Source: Salinisphaera hydrothermalis
GTDB taxonomy: Bacteria; Pseudomonadota; Gammaproteobacteria; Nevskiales; Salinisphaeraceae
Strand: one strand, 5' to 3'
NCBI RefSeq assembly: GCF_040361195.1
Contig: NZ_APNE01000002.1
Length of the DNA: 64,000 nt
Shown: one piece after another, positions 42,721 to 51,524 of the stretch
How the letters are laid out: each line of letters opens with the position of its first letter
How positions within the stretch are numbered: position 1 is the first letter of the stretch
Notes under the pieces: generated by a model
Seen by the model: the letters and a program-made list of their open reading frames with translations, nothing else
Told to the model about the DNA's origin: nothing
Database searches by the model: none
Made by a program: the position numbers and the translations under genes

Positions 42721-43722
42721 TCAGCGCCCCAGCGTGGCGACCATGATCGCCTTGATGCTGTGCAGCCGATTCTCGGCCTGGTCGAATACGATGGAATGCT
42801 TCGATTCGAAGACCTCCTCGGTGACTTCCATCGAATCCAGCCCGTAGGTCTGAAAGATTTTCTCCCCGTACTGCGTGTCGCGGTTGTGAAACGCCGGCAG
42901 ACAGTGCATCACGCGCACCGCCGGGTTGCCGGTCGCATCGAGCATCGACCGGTTGATCTGATACGGGCGCAACAGCTCGATCCGCGACGCCCAGGCCTGT
43001 TCCGGCTCGCCCATCGACACCCAGACATCGGTATAGAGAAAATCCACGCCGGCGACGGCGTCGTCGACATCGTCGGTCACCACGATGCGCGCGCCGGTCT
43101 GCTCGGCGAGCGCGCGACAGTAGTCCAGATGTTCGGCGGCGGGCTGACGCTCGGCGGGAGCCGCGATACGGCAGCCCATGCCGAGCTTGGCCGCCCCGAT
43201 CATGAGCGATACGGCCACATTGTTGTGGCCGTCGCCGACGAAACAGAAGGCGATGTCCTTGAGCGGTTTGTCGCAGTGCTCGGTCATGGTGAGGAAATCG
43301 GCGAGCACCTGGGTCGGGTGGAACTCGTCGGTCAGCCCGTTCCAGACCGGCACGCCGGCATGGGCTGCCAGATCCTCGACGATGGACTGGCCGAAACCGC
43401 GATATTCGATGGCATCGAACATGCGCCCGAGTACCCGCGCGGTGTCCTTGATGCTCTCTTTGACGCCCATATGCGAGCCGCTCGGGCCGAGATAGGTCAC
43501 GTGGGCCCCTTGATCGTGGGCCGCGACCTCGAACGCACAGCGCGTGCGGGTACTGTCTTTTTCGAATACCAGCGCGATGTTACGTCCAGCCAGCCGCGGC
43601 TGTTCCGTGCCGGCTGCGCGCGCGGCCTTGAGCTCGCGCGAGAGGTTCAGCAGATAACCGATCTCCGCGGGCGAAAAATCCTTGAGCGTGAGAAAACTGC
43701 GGTTGTACAGATTGAAAGCCAT
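42721..43722 (-). CDS. arcB: Ornithine carbamoyltransferase, catabolic
   Basis: ArcB splits citrulline with phosphate into ornithine and carbamoyl phosphate. The carbamoyl-phosphate motif is EKDSTRTRCAFE, the ornithine loop is VMHCLPAFHN, and GLTDEFHPTQVLADFLTM is canonical. At 333 residues it has the length of the catabolic enzymes; the anabolic ArgF is usually shorter. The ATG at 43722 begins MAFNLYNRSFLTL, the family start; a longer frame overlaps arcA and is rejected. It lies 20 bases after arcA and one base before arcC. Confidence 0.96.
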   Translation of the reverse strand: MAFNLYNRSFLTLKDFSPAEIGYLLNLSRELKAARAAGTEQPRLAGRNIALVFEKDSTRTRCAFEVAAHDQGAHVTYLGPSGSHMGVKESIKDTARVLGRMFDAIEYRGFGQSIVEDLAAHAGVPVWNGLTDEFHPTQVLADFLTMTEHCDKPLKDIAFCFVGDGHNNVAVSLMIGAAKLGMGCRIAAPAERQPAAEHLDYCRALAEQTGARIVVTDDVDDAVAGVDFLYTDVWVSMGEPEQAWASRIELLRPYQINRSMLDATGNPAVRVMHCLPAFHNRDTQYGEKIFQTYGLDSMEVTEEVFESKHSIVFDQAENRLHSIKAIMVATLGR

Positions 43723-43742
43723 GATGAAATTTCCGGCAAAAA

Positions 43743-44963
43743 CTAGATCGGATCGCGTTCGAGCGGGCAGCTCATGCAATGGGCCCCGCCCCGCCCGCGC
43801 GAGAGTTCGAATCCGGGAATCGTAATCACTTCGATCCCGGCCTTGCGCAGCTGGGTATTGCTGTAGACGTTGCGGTCGTAGGCGATGACCACGCCCGGCG
43901 CGATCGCCAGCACGTTATTGCCGTCGTCCCACTGCTCGCGCTCGGCTTCGTACTCGTCGCCTCCGGTCGGGATCACCCGCAGCGCCTTGACGCCCAGCGC
44001 ATCGGCGACCGCATCCAGGAAATTGTCCTCCGCCCGTAAATCGAGCGTGCCCTCGCGCTCGCCCGGGCGCAGGCTCCAGGTTCGAAACGACTCGACCGCG
44101 GCCGGGAACATCGTGGCCGCATCGCGATCGAGCAATGTGAACACCGTATCCAGATGCATGGCCGCGCGCGCCTTGGGAAAGGCCGCGGCGATCACGCGTT
44201 CCGCGCCCCCACGGGCGAACAGATTCAACGCCAGAGATTCGACGGCCTGGGGCGTCGTACGCTCGCCCATGCCGACCAGCACGGTGCCGTTGCCGATGGG
44301 CATCACGTCGCCGCCTTCGATCGTCTGACCGTCGTAGCTGCGGTCTTCCTCTCCGAACCAGAAGGCGAACGGTTGATCGCGGAATAACGGATGAAAGCGG
44401 TAAATCGCTTGGTAGTTCAGGGTCTCGCGTCGGCGCGCGGGCTTGGCCATTGGGTTGACCGATACCCCGTTATAGATCCAGCACGAGGTATCCCGCGTGA
44501 ACAGATGATTCGGCAACGGCGGCAGAATGAAGTCGTGCCCATCCATGGCCTCGGTGGTCAGCCCGGTACCACGGAACGGGCTTTCGGCGCGCGCGAGACC
44601 GCCGATGAGCATGTCCGTGAGTTCGCGGGCCGGCCGTTCGGCCAGATAGACGCGCACCTCCTCGCATAGCGCCACGCCCACGTTGCCGGGCGTGATCGCA
44701 CGCGCCAGCAGCCAGCGTCGCGCCTCGGCGTCTTCCAGCGTCTCGGTGAGCAGATGTTGCAGGTACAGCACTTCCACGTCGCGCTCGCGCAGCGAATCCA
44801 CGAATACGTCGTGCTCCTCCCGCGCTCGCTTGACCCAGAGCACATCGTCGAACAGCAGGCTTTCGCGATTACCGGGCGTGAGCCGCTGCAGGCTCAGATC
44901 CGGGCGATGCACGAGCACGCGGCGCAGCGTACCGACTTCGGAATAAGTGCCCAGCTGGCTCAT
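43743..44963 (-). CDS. arcA: Arginine deiminase
   Basis: ArcA hydrolyses arginine to citrulline and ammonia. The catalytic Cys is in GGAHCMSCPLERDPI at the C-terminus, and the substrate-binding NHLFTRDTSCWIYNGV and FEGGD-like IEGGDVMPIGNG segments are present. Length (406) is standard. AAGGAG lies seven bases before the ATG. In this operon it follows an ornithine decarboxylase gene instead of directly following the antiporter, so part of the ornithine made downstream can be decarboxylated by the same operon. Confidence 0.97.
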   Translation of the reverse strand: MSQLGTYSEVGTLRRVLVHRPDLSLQRLTPGNRESLLFDDVLWVKRAREEHDVFVDSLRERDVEVLYLQHLLTETLEDAEARRWLLARAITPGNVGVALCEEVRVYLAERPARELTDMLIGGLARAESPFRGTGLTTEAMDGHDFILPPLPNHLFTRDTSCWIYNGVSVNPMAKPARRRETLNYQAIYRFHPLFRDQPFAFWFGEEDRSYDGQTIEGGDVMPIGNGTVLVGMGERTTPQAVESLALNLFARGGAERVIAAAFPKARAAMHLDTVFTLLDRDAATMFPAAVESFRTWSLRPGEREGTLDLRAEDNFLDAVADALGVKALRVIPTGGDEYEAEREQWDDGNNVLAIAPGVVIAYDRNVYSNTQLRKAGIEVITIPGFELSRGRGGAHCMSCPLERDPI

Positions 44964-45021
44964 GATCGAACTCCTTGCAATGACAAAGCATCAACGGCGC
45001 ATGCCACCTCTCGTGGGCACT

Positions 45022-47382
45022 TCATTCCTGCACCACGTAGGTATAAAGACGGGTCCGGCCATCTTCGGTGACGGCATAGAGGCCCTGAATTTCGTTGGCG
45101 AAACCCGGGAAACGATTGGCCGCCGCCTCGAACATGCGGAAGTAATCCAGCATCGGGCGGGCGGCGGCATCGTAACGCTCGCCCGGCACGACCACGCCGA
45201 TACCCGGCGGGTAGACCAACGCGAGCGTGGCCGCGATACGGCCCTCGATGTCGTCGATCGGCAGGAAATCGACATCGTTGGCGATCAGCCGATCGGTGGC
45301 CTGTTTCGGCGTAAGCGCGATCTCGGGAAAATGAGCCGCGCGGAACTGGTCCCGCTGCAGTGCCGCGGTATCGGCGTCGCGATAGAAGGCATGCATCTCG
45401 GCGCACAGATCGCGCAGGCCGAGCCCGGCATAGCGATCGCCGTATGCCGCCACGAAGGCCGGAATGACCTCGGCCAGCGGTGCGTTGGCATCGTGCAGCC
45501 GTTTGAATGCCATCAATGCACTCAACAACGTGCCGGCTTTGCTCGACTCCAACCCCGGGGTCAGCAGGAACAGCAGGCTGTTGAGATCGTTCTTCTCCGG
45601 CACGATGCCCTGCTCGCGCAGATACTGCGCCACCACCGCGGCCGCGATGCCGTGATCCGCATACGCGCCGGTCGCCGGGTCCAGCCCGGGCGTCAGCAGC
45701 GTGAGCTTGTTGGGATCGGTCATGGCGTAGTCCGGCGCCAGATGCCGAAAGCCGTGCCAGGCCGCGTCCGGCGCCAGCGCCCAGCACGCCGGGTCACTGG
45801 CCAGACGTTCGGTCTCGACGTCTTCCCAGGCGATGGCTTCATCCGCCGCCTGCCATACCCCGGAGCGCGGTAGCCGCAGCTGGTCCGGTACGAAGGGATC
45901 GAAGAACCAGCGCCGGGCCGGGTCCGATTCGGTCGCCTCGTAATGCCGCTTGAGCTGGCGGATTTTCTTGCGCAGCTCGATGCCCAGACGAATCGTCTCG
46001 TCCCAGAGCACCTGGCCCGAGCGGCCTTTCATCATCTGCGCACCGACGTCGAGCGAGGCGAACAACGGGTAATACGGCGATGTCGAGGCATGCAGCATGT
46101 ACATCTCGTTGAACCGTCGATGCTCGATGCAGCGCTTCTGGCCCGTGATATGCGCGTCGCGCACATGGATCTGCGACGCCTGCGAGAAACCCGCGAGCTG
46201 CTTGTGGGTGGACTGCGTGGCAATGATGCCCGGCTGGTCCGCGCCCAAGCCGGCGAGCCCCATGGCGAAGTGATCGGCGAACAACGGGTGGAACTTCATG
46301 AAGCCGGCCCAGGCTTCGTCGAACAGGATGTAATCGCACAGCGGCCCGAGTTTTTCGAGAATCATTCGAGCGTTGTAGATGCTGCCGTCATAGCTGCACT
46401 GCTCGACCACCGCGACCCGAAACGGGCGCGGGCGATCGGCGATCGCCGGATCGGTCACCTGTGGATGCTCGCGGATCGCCTGGCGGATACGCGCTTCGTC
46501 GAGCGCGTCGTAGTCGATCGGCCCGATCAGGCCGTAGCCGTTGCGCTGGGTCGGCAGATAGACCGGAATCCCACCGGCGAGCACGAGCGCGCCGTGGTGT
46601 GCCGACTTATGGTTGTTGCGATCGAACAGCACCAGATCGTCGTGCCCCACGAGCGAACTGAGCACGATCTTATTCGAGGTCGAGGTACCGTTGAGGACGA
46701 AGTAAGTACGATCGGCGCCAAAGATCTTCGCGGCCTCGCGCTGCGCGGCGAGCGCCGGACCTTCGTGGGTGAGCAGGTCGCCGAGTTCGACCACCGAGTT
46801 ATCCAGGTCGTTGCGAAAGATCGCTTCGCCGAAATGCTCGACGAACACGCGGCCGATCGGGCTCTTACTGTAGAACACGCCGCCGTTGTGTCCCGGGCAA
46901 GTCCACACCTGATTGCCTTGCGCAGCATAGTCCACCATCGCGCCGAAGAACGGGGTTTTCAGCGATTCGGCGTACGCATCCAAATGACGCGCCAGATTCT
47001 CCGCGATGAACGGGGGCGAATCCTCCGCGAGAAAGATCGTGCCGGTGACGCGGTCGAGCGTGCCCGGGGCGATTTCGGCCAACTGCATCCGCTCCGTGAG
47101 CAGGAAAATCGGACATTCGAGCCCGCGGTCGCGAATCCAGGCGACCAGCGCCTCGGTGTCGGCGGTATCGCCGCCTTCACGATCCCATTGAAGCACCAGG
47201 CAACCGAACGACGCGTTGCTGCGAATCAGGAAACGCGTTTCCTCGAACGAGCCCGCGCGAACCACGTCGTAGGCCAGATCCGCGAGCGCGTCGACAATGT
47301 GTTGCAGCTGGCGCTGCTCGGCGGTATCGCGTTCGCGCCCCGGGGCGAAGAACAGGAACTGAAACAGATGATGGTAAGACAT
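45022..47382 (-). CDS. speF: Inducible ornithine decarboxylase (SpeC/SpeF type)
   Basis: This 786-residue PLP enzyme turns ornithine into putrescine and CO2, using a proton. It has the N-terminal wing domain, the PLP lysine in TQSTHKQLAGFSQAS, and blocks shared with Escherichia coli SpeF rather than with LdcC/AdiA: VLFDRNNHKSAHHGALV, CDYILFDEAWAG and LHASTSPYYPLFASLDV. Substrate assignment is from this likeness. The ATG at 47382 has GGGAG about six bases upstream; the GTG at 47394 overlaps that site. Its place between the antiporter and arcA ties it to arginine breakdown: ornithine from ArcB can be decarboxylated inside the cell. Confidence 0.9.
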   Translation of the reverse strand: MSYHHLFQFLFFAPGRERDTAEQRQLQHIVDALADLAYDVVRAGSFEETRFLIRSNASFGCLVLQWDREGGDTADTEALVAWIRDRGLECPIFLLTERMQLAEIAPGTLDRVTGTIFLAEDSPPFIAENLARHLDAYAESLKTPFFGAMVDYAAQGNQVWTCPGHNGGVFYSKSPIGRVFVEHFGEAIFRNDLDNSVVELGDLLTHEGPALAAQREAAKIFGADRTYFVLNGTSTSNKIVLSSLVGHDDLVLFDRNNHKSAHHGALVLAGGIPVYLPTQRNGYGLIGPIDYDALDEARIRQAIREHPQVTDPAIADRPRPFRVAVVEQCSYDGSIYNARMILEKLGPLCDYILFDEAWAGFMKFHPLFADHFAMGLAGLGADQPGIIATQSTHKQLAGFSQASQIHVRDAHITGQKRCIEHRRFNEMYMLHASTSPYYPLFASLDVGAQMMKGRSGQVLWDETIRLGIELRKKIRQLKRHYEATESDPARRWFFDPFVPDQLRLPRSGVWQAADEAIAWEDVETERLASDPACWALAPDAAWHGFRHLAPDYAMTDPNKLTLLTPGLDPATGAYADHGIAAAVVAQYLREQGIVPEKNDLNSLLFLLTPGLESSKAGTLLSALMAFKRLHDANAPLAEVIPAFVAAYGDRYAGLGLRDLCAEMHAFYRDADTAALQRDQFRAAHFPEIALTPKQATDRLIANDVDFLPIDDIEGRIAATLALVYPPGIGVVVPGERYDAAARPMLDYFRMFEAAANRFPGFANEIQGLYAVTEDGRTRLYTYVVQE

Positions 47383-47394
47383 GCCCGCTCCCAC

Positions 47395-48861
47395 TCAGCC
47401 GATGCTCACGGTGCCGTTCGCGATCAGCGATACCGACACGAGCGCGGCGATCACCAGCACGATCACGGCACCGGTTTCCCGCGGGCTGAACACTTTCGCG
47501 CCGCTCCCGTGCTGGCGCCGTGTGTACCAGTACACCGGGATACCCAGGGCGAAAATGATGGTCGACAGCAGGATGAACTGCGGACCGGCGGCGTACAGCA
47601 TCCACAACGCGTAGATCGTGCCGAGCACGCCGCTGATCAGAGCCGGCCGGCGATGCTCGTGACCATGCGCGCTGGCGAACCCCGGCGACCGGGAATAGCG
47701 CCACAGATAAGCAGCACTGGCGAGATACGGCGGCAGCACCGTGACGCCGGTGATCGCGATTAGCCACAGCCAGGCGTTATGCGCGAACAGCACCACGAAC
47801 ATGGTGACCTGCATCACTGCCGACGACAGCCATAGCGACGGCGCCGGCGAGTGGTAACGGTTCTCGTGCGCCAGGACCGCTGGAAACACGCCATCCTTGG
47901 CGCCTTCGAACGGCAATTCCGCGACCATGATCGTCCATGCCAGCCAGCAGCTCAGCAGCGATACCAGCACCGACACGATCATGAGAATAGCGCCCCACTG
48001 CCCGACGACGTGCTCGAGCACATACGCGGTCGACGGGCTCTTGAGGCCGGCCAGGGCCGTCTGCGGCATGACCGCGAACGGCAGCACCGAGATCAGGAAA
48101 TACAGCAGCAGACAGAGAAACAGGCCGATAAAGGTCGCCCGCCCGACATCATTGCTGTGACGGGCACGACCGGATACGACCACCGCGCCCTCGATGCCGA
48201 TGAAGACCCAGAGCGTGACCATCATCGTGCTCTTGACCTGGGTCAGCACATTGCCGAGATGGGCCTGTTGTCCCCAGATATCGGTAGAAAATTGGGCACT
48301 ACTGAAAAATACGGCCAGGATAACGATAAACGCGACAATAGGGATGATCTTGGTCGCCGTGGCCACGGCGTTGAGAAACGCGGCGCGCTGGACGCCGAAC
48401 AACACGATGAAGTGCATGACCCAGATCAGAATCGAGCCGCCGATGATGGCCGGCCAGCCGGTCGCCACCTGGGGGAAGTAGTACCCCAAGGTCTGCATGA
48501 TCAGCACCGCGAAAGCGACGTTGCCAAATGCCGCGCTGAGCCAATACCCCCAGGCCATTTGAAAGCCGGCAAACCGGCCGAAGCCTTCGCGCGCATAGGT
48601 ATAGATACCGGCGCTCAAGTCCGGGCGCTTGTCGGCCAGGGTCCGGAACGTATTGGCAAGAAACCCCATGCCAACCCCGGTCACGATCCAGGCAATGATC
48701 ACGGCCATGAGCGAAGCGCCCGCGGCCATATTCTGCGGCAGACTGAATACGCCGCCACCGATCATGGCCCCAACCACCATGCCGATCAGGCTGAGCAGCC
48801 CGACCCGGCGCCCGGCCGGCTGTTCCGCCGTGGCCGCCTTGTCTTCCACCGTCCCACTCAT
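47395..48861 (-). CDS. arcD: Arginine:ornithine antiporter, APC family
   Basis: This 488-residue inner-membrane protein has about twelve hydrophobic spans and the basic amino-acid antiporter signature GAMIGGGVFSLPQNMAAGAS seen in ArcD. It should exchange external arginine for internal ornithine; because an ornithine decarboxylase gene follows, exchange with putrescine is also possible. An acidic N-terminal stretch precedes the first span. The ATG at 48861 follows AAAGGA at about ten bases; a longer frame to 48954 lacks similarity. It heads the arcD-speF-arcA-arcB-arcC operon, with a perfect FNR-type box 120-133 bases upstream. Confidence 0.92.
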   Translation of the reverse strand: MSGTVEDKAATAEQPAGRRVGLLSLIGMVVGAMIGGGVFSLPQNMAAGASLMAVIIAWIVTGVGMGFLANTFRTLADKRPDLSAGIYTYAREGFGRFAGFQMAWGYWLSAAFGNVAFAVLIMQTLGYYFPQVATGWPAIIGGSILIWVMHFIVLFGVQRAAFLNAVATATKIIPIVAFIVILAVFFSSAQFSTDIWGQQAHLGNVLTQVKSTMMVTLWVFIGIEGAVVVSGRARHSNDVGRATFIGLFLCLLLYFLISVLPFAVMPQTALAGLKSPSTAYVLEHVVGQWGAILMIVSVLVSLLSCWLAWTIMVAELPFEGAKDGVFPAVLAHENRYHSPAPSLWLSSAVMQVTMFVVLFAHNAWLWLIAITGVTVLPPYLASAAYLWRYSRSPGFASAHGHEHRRPALISGVLGTIYALWMLYAAGPQFILLSTIIFALGIPVYWYTRRQHGSGAKVFSPRETGAVIVLVIAALVSVSLIANGTVSIG

Positions 48862-48980
48862 TTTTTTAAATCCTTTCCGCGCCCTTTGGCGCCGCGAATT
48901 AATGGTTTTTATAAACCCAGCGTAGCCGGCGCTTTTCACCGACCGGGAGATCAAAATATCCGGGTTGCCGCCGGGCCGAA

Positions 48981-48994
48981 TTGATTCGCATCAA
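48981..48994 (-). promoter_or_regulatory. FNR/Anr box of the arc operon (perfect)
   Basis: TTGATTCGCATCAA matches the consensus exactly. AT-rich sequence that can serve as -10 on the minus strand (TATTTT, 48953-48958) lies about 32 bases away. In Pseudomonas the arcDABC promoter is likewise Anr-dependent. Confidence 0.8.
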
Positions 48995-49021
48995 ATACGT
49001 CGAAAAAAATCGATCGGGCGA

Positions 49022-51298
49022 TCAATCCATACGAATACAGGGGATGGTGTAAGTCGTGCCGGCGGCGGATTGCGCGATCGACAGCCCATGCACTTCGCTG
49101 GCGAAGCCGGGGCATGCCGTCTCGGTGTCGCGACAGAATTCCAGATACGCCGCGACGCTCCGATCGTCGGTACCGAATCGCTCGCCGGGCATGATTAACG
49201 GGATACCCGGCGGGTATGGCACCACCATCACGGCGGCCACCCGCCCGGCCAGCGCGTCGATCGGCACGTTGTCGACGTGGCCGCGTACCAGCGCATCGTA
49301 GGCATCGGCCGGCGTCATGACGGCCGTCGGAATCGTGGTATAGATGTCCTGCATCAATCGCAGGGCATCGTGCTGCGCGATCAGATCGTGCATGCGCCGG
49401 CAGAGATCGCGCAGACCCAGCCCCGCGTAGACGGACGCGTTCTCCGCGTACAACGCCGGGAACACGTCCTCGACCGCCGCGTTGGCATCGAACAGCGCCT
49501 TGAACTCGAAAAGCTCGGCGAGCAGGCTGCCCCACTTTCCGCGCGTGATGCCGATCGAGAACAATACGAGGAACGAGTACAACCCGGTCTTTTCCACCAC
49601 CAGGCCGCGGGTCCAGAGAAAACGCGCCACCACCGCGGCCGGGATGCCCCAGTCCGCGAGGGCGCCATCCGATCCGATACCCGGGGTCAGAATCGTGACC
49701 TTGATCGGATCGAGCATCACGTGCCCGCTCGCCAATACCTCGAAACCGTGCCAGGACGCCTCGTGACGAACCAGCCATGCCTCGGGCGCAGGCGTCGTCG
49801 CCGGCTCGGCCGTTCCGCTGTCTTGCCGCGTACCGACGGCCGTCGGCGGCTGCCACAACCGGAACCACCAGTCGGGGGTTTCCAGCTCATCCGTTACCCG
49901 GGCAAAACGTTCCCGGAATGCCATGGCCTCATCGAGCGTATCTTCGACCAGCGCGCGTCCATTGGCGCCCCGCATCATGCGCGAGGCCACATCGAGCGAG
50001 GCGATGATGCCGTATTGCGGCGAGGTCGAGGTATGCATCATGAACGCCTCGTTGAAGCGTTCGGCGTCGTGGGGCTGCGCGTCGCTTGCGCGGACATGCA
50101 CCATCGAGGCCTGCGAAAAAGCCGCCAGCAGCTTGTGGGTGGATTGCGTCGTGAATGTGGCCGGCGCCCCAGGCTGCGCGGCCCCTTCGGCCATACCGAA
50201 ACGCCCGGCATAAAACGGGTGGAAGCGCGCGTAGGCGAACCAGGCCTCGTCGAAATGCAGCACGTCCACACTGCCGGCGAGCGTGGCGCGCAAGGCGTCG
50301 ACGTCGTAGCAGAGGCCGTCGTAGGTGGAATTGGTGATCACCGCCAGCCGCGCGTGCCGGCAACCTTCCGGCACCAGCGGGTGTTCGGCCAGCCGCTGCG
50401 CGATGCGCTCGGCCGTGAGTTCGGCACGCGGGATCGGCCCGATGATGCCGTAGGCGTTACGCGTGGTCGGCAAGTAGACCGGTATCGCGCCCGTCATCAC
50501 GATCGCGTGCAGAATCGACTTGTGGCAGTTGCGATCGACCAGCACGACGTCGCCGCGGGCGACATTGGCATGCCAGACGATCTTGTTGGCCGTGGATGTG
50601 CCGTTGGTGACGAAATACGTCCGATCGGCACCGAAAGTCCGGGCCGCCTCGCGCTCGGCCTCGCCCACCACACCCGAATGTTCGAGCAGCGAGCCGAGTT
50701 CCGGCACCGAGACCGACAGATCCGAACGCAGCACGTTCTCGCCAAAATATTCGAAGAACGCCCGGCCCACCGGCGATTTGAGAAATGCCACGCCACCGCT
50801 ATGGCCGGGGGTGTGCCAGGAATACTTGTACTCCTCGCCGTAGCGTACGAGCTGAGCGAAGAACGGCGGCAGTAGCCGATCCAGATATTCACTGGCCGCC
50901 TCCGCCACATGCCCGGCAATGAACGTCGGCGTGTCTTCGAGCTTCCAGAAATAGCCGCGCACATGACGCAGCGCCTCGATGCTGATCGACTGCAGCGCGA
51001 CCTTGTCGGTACAAAGGAAAATCGGCACGTCAGTATTACGGGCCCGTATACGGGCAATCAGTGCCTCGAGAGGGCCGCTGGCCGCGGCGCCGTCGATATC
51101 GCCGTTGATGACCACCGCTGCTATTTCCGGGTGCGCCTGGATCATGCCGGCGCCAGCAGCCGCGCTATCGGCAACCAGCACACCGTCGTGCCGCTGTTCC
51201 AGCTGCGTTTTCAGGGCATGGATCATCGCCGCGCCCGCGCTCCGCTCGGTCCACTCGGGATCGATCACCAGTACCGGAAACTGCTCTCGCCAACTCAT
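49022..51298 (-). CDS. Lysine decarboxylase (LdcA-like, Orn/Lys/Arg family)
   Basis: This 758-residue PLP decarboxylase closely follows Pseudomonas aeruginosa LdcA in block order and wording: FPVLVIDPEW at the start, SDLSVSVPELGSLLEHSG, NKIVWHANV, VDRNCHKSILHAIVMTGAIP, NSTYDGLCYDVDALR, the PLP Lys in STHKLLAAFSQASMVHV, and PYPPGIPLIMPGERF. LdcA acts on lysine to give cadaverine; Arg-acting relatives exist, so substrate is probable, not certain. Like its neighbour SpeF it consumes a proton. It is a separate unit with its own FNR-type box upstream and is not a recent duplicate of SpeF. Confidence 0.88.
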   Translation of the reverse strand: MSWREQFPVLVIDPEWTERSAGAAMIHALKTQLEQRHDGVLVADSAAAGAGMIQAHPEIAAVVINGDIDGAAASGPLEALIARIRARNTDVPIFLCTDKVALQSISIEALRHVRGYFWKLEDTPTFIAGHVAEAASEYLDRLLPPFFAQLVRYGEEYKYSWHTPGHSGGVAFLKSPVGRAFFEYFGENVLRSDLSVSVPELGSLLEHSGVVGEAEREAARTFGADRTYFVTNGTSTANKIVWHANVARGDVVLVDRNCHKSILHAIVMTGAIPVYLPTTRNAYGIIGPIPRAELTAERIAQRLAEHPLVPEGCRHARLAVITNSTYDGLCYDVDALRATLAGSVDVLHFDEAWFAYARFHPFYAGRFGMAEGAAQPGAPATFTTQSTHKLLAAFSQASMVHVRASDAQPHDAERFNEAFMMHTSTSPQYGIIASLDVASRMMRGANGRALVEDTLDEAMAFRERFARVTDELETPDWWFRLWQPPTAVGTRQDSGTAEPATTPAPEAWLVRHEASWHGFEVLASGHVMLDPIKVTILTPGIGSDGALADWGIPAAVVARFLWTRGLVVEKTGLYSFLVLFSIGITRGKWGSLLAELFEFKALFDANAAVEDVFPALYAENASVYAGLGLRDLCRRMHDLIAQHDALRLMQDIYTTIPTAVMTPADAYDALVRGHVDNVPIDALAGRVAAVMVVPYPPGIPLIMPGERFGTDDRSVAAYLEFCRDTETACPGFASEVHGLSIAQSAAGTTYTIPCIRMD

Positions 51299-51492
51299 CG
51301 CGTATCACCCGTATTCAGTGGAGCCATCGAATCACCAAGCCGCCGGGCGTCGGAAGACGACGGTATAGGCGAGCGTGGAGGCCATGCTGCACCTTGGGCG
51401 CACGCGGCATTCGAGGCGGCGCGAATGGCGCCCGACGATCTGCCCGGGGGTCGGTGTTTCGCGAAGTCTAGGCCCGGGCGTCTGAGGCGACG

Positions 51493-51506
51493 TTGACCTG
51501 AATCAA
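51493..51506 (-). promoter_or_regulatory. FNR/Anr box of the lysine decarboxylase gene
   Basis: TTGACCTGAATCAA (plus strand) has one mismatch. TAGACT on the minus strand (51465-51470) lies about 32 bases from the centre, the class II distance; the same TAGACT is used ahead of the aldehyde dehydrogenase gene. Confidence 0.65.
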
Positions 51507-51524
51507 GCCCATTCGACAGCGCGC

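Noticed and set aside
45943..47763. 606-codon plus-strand frame opposite speF and arcD
   Set aside because: Antisense across two conserved genes and their junction; composition is that of a shadow frame.
49277..50875. 532-codon plus-strand frame opposite the lysine decarboxylase
   Set aside because: Antisense shadow of a strongly conserved gene.
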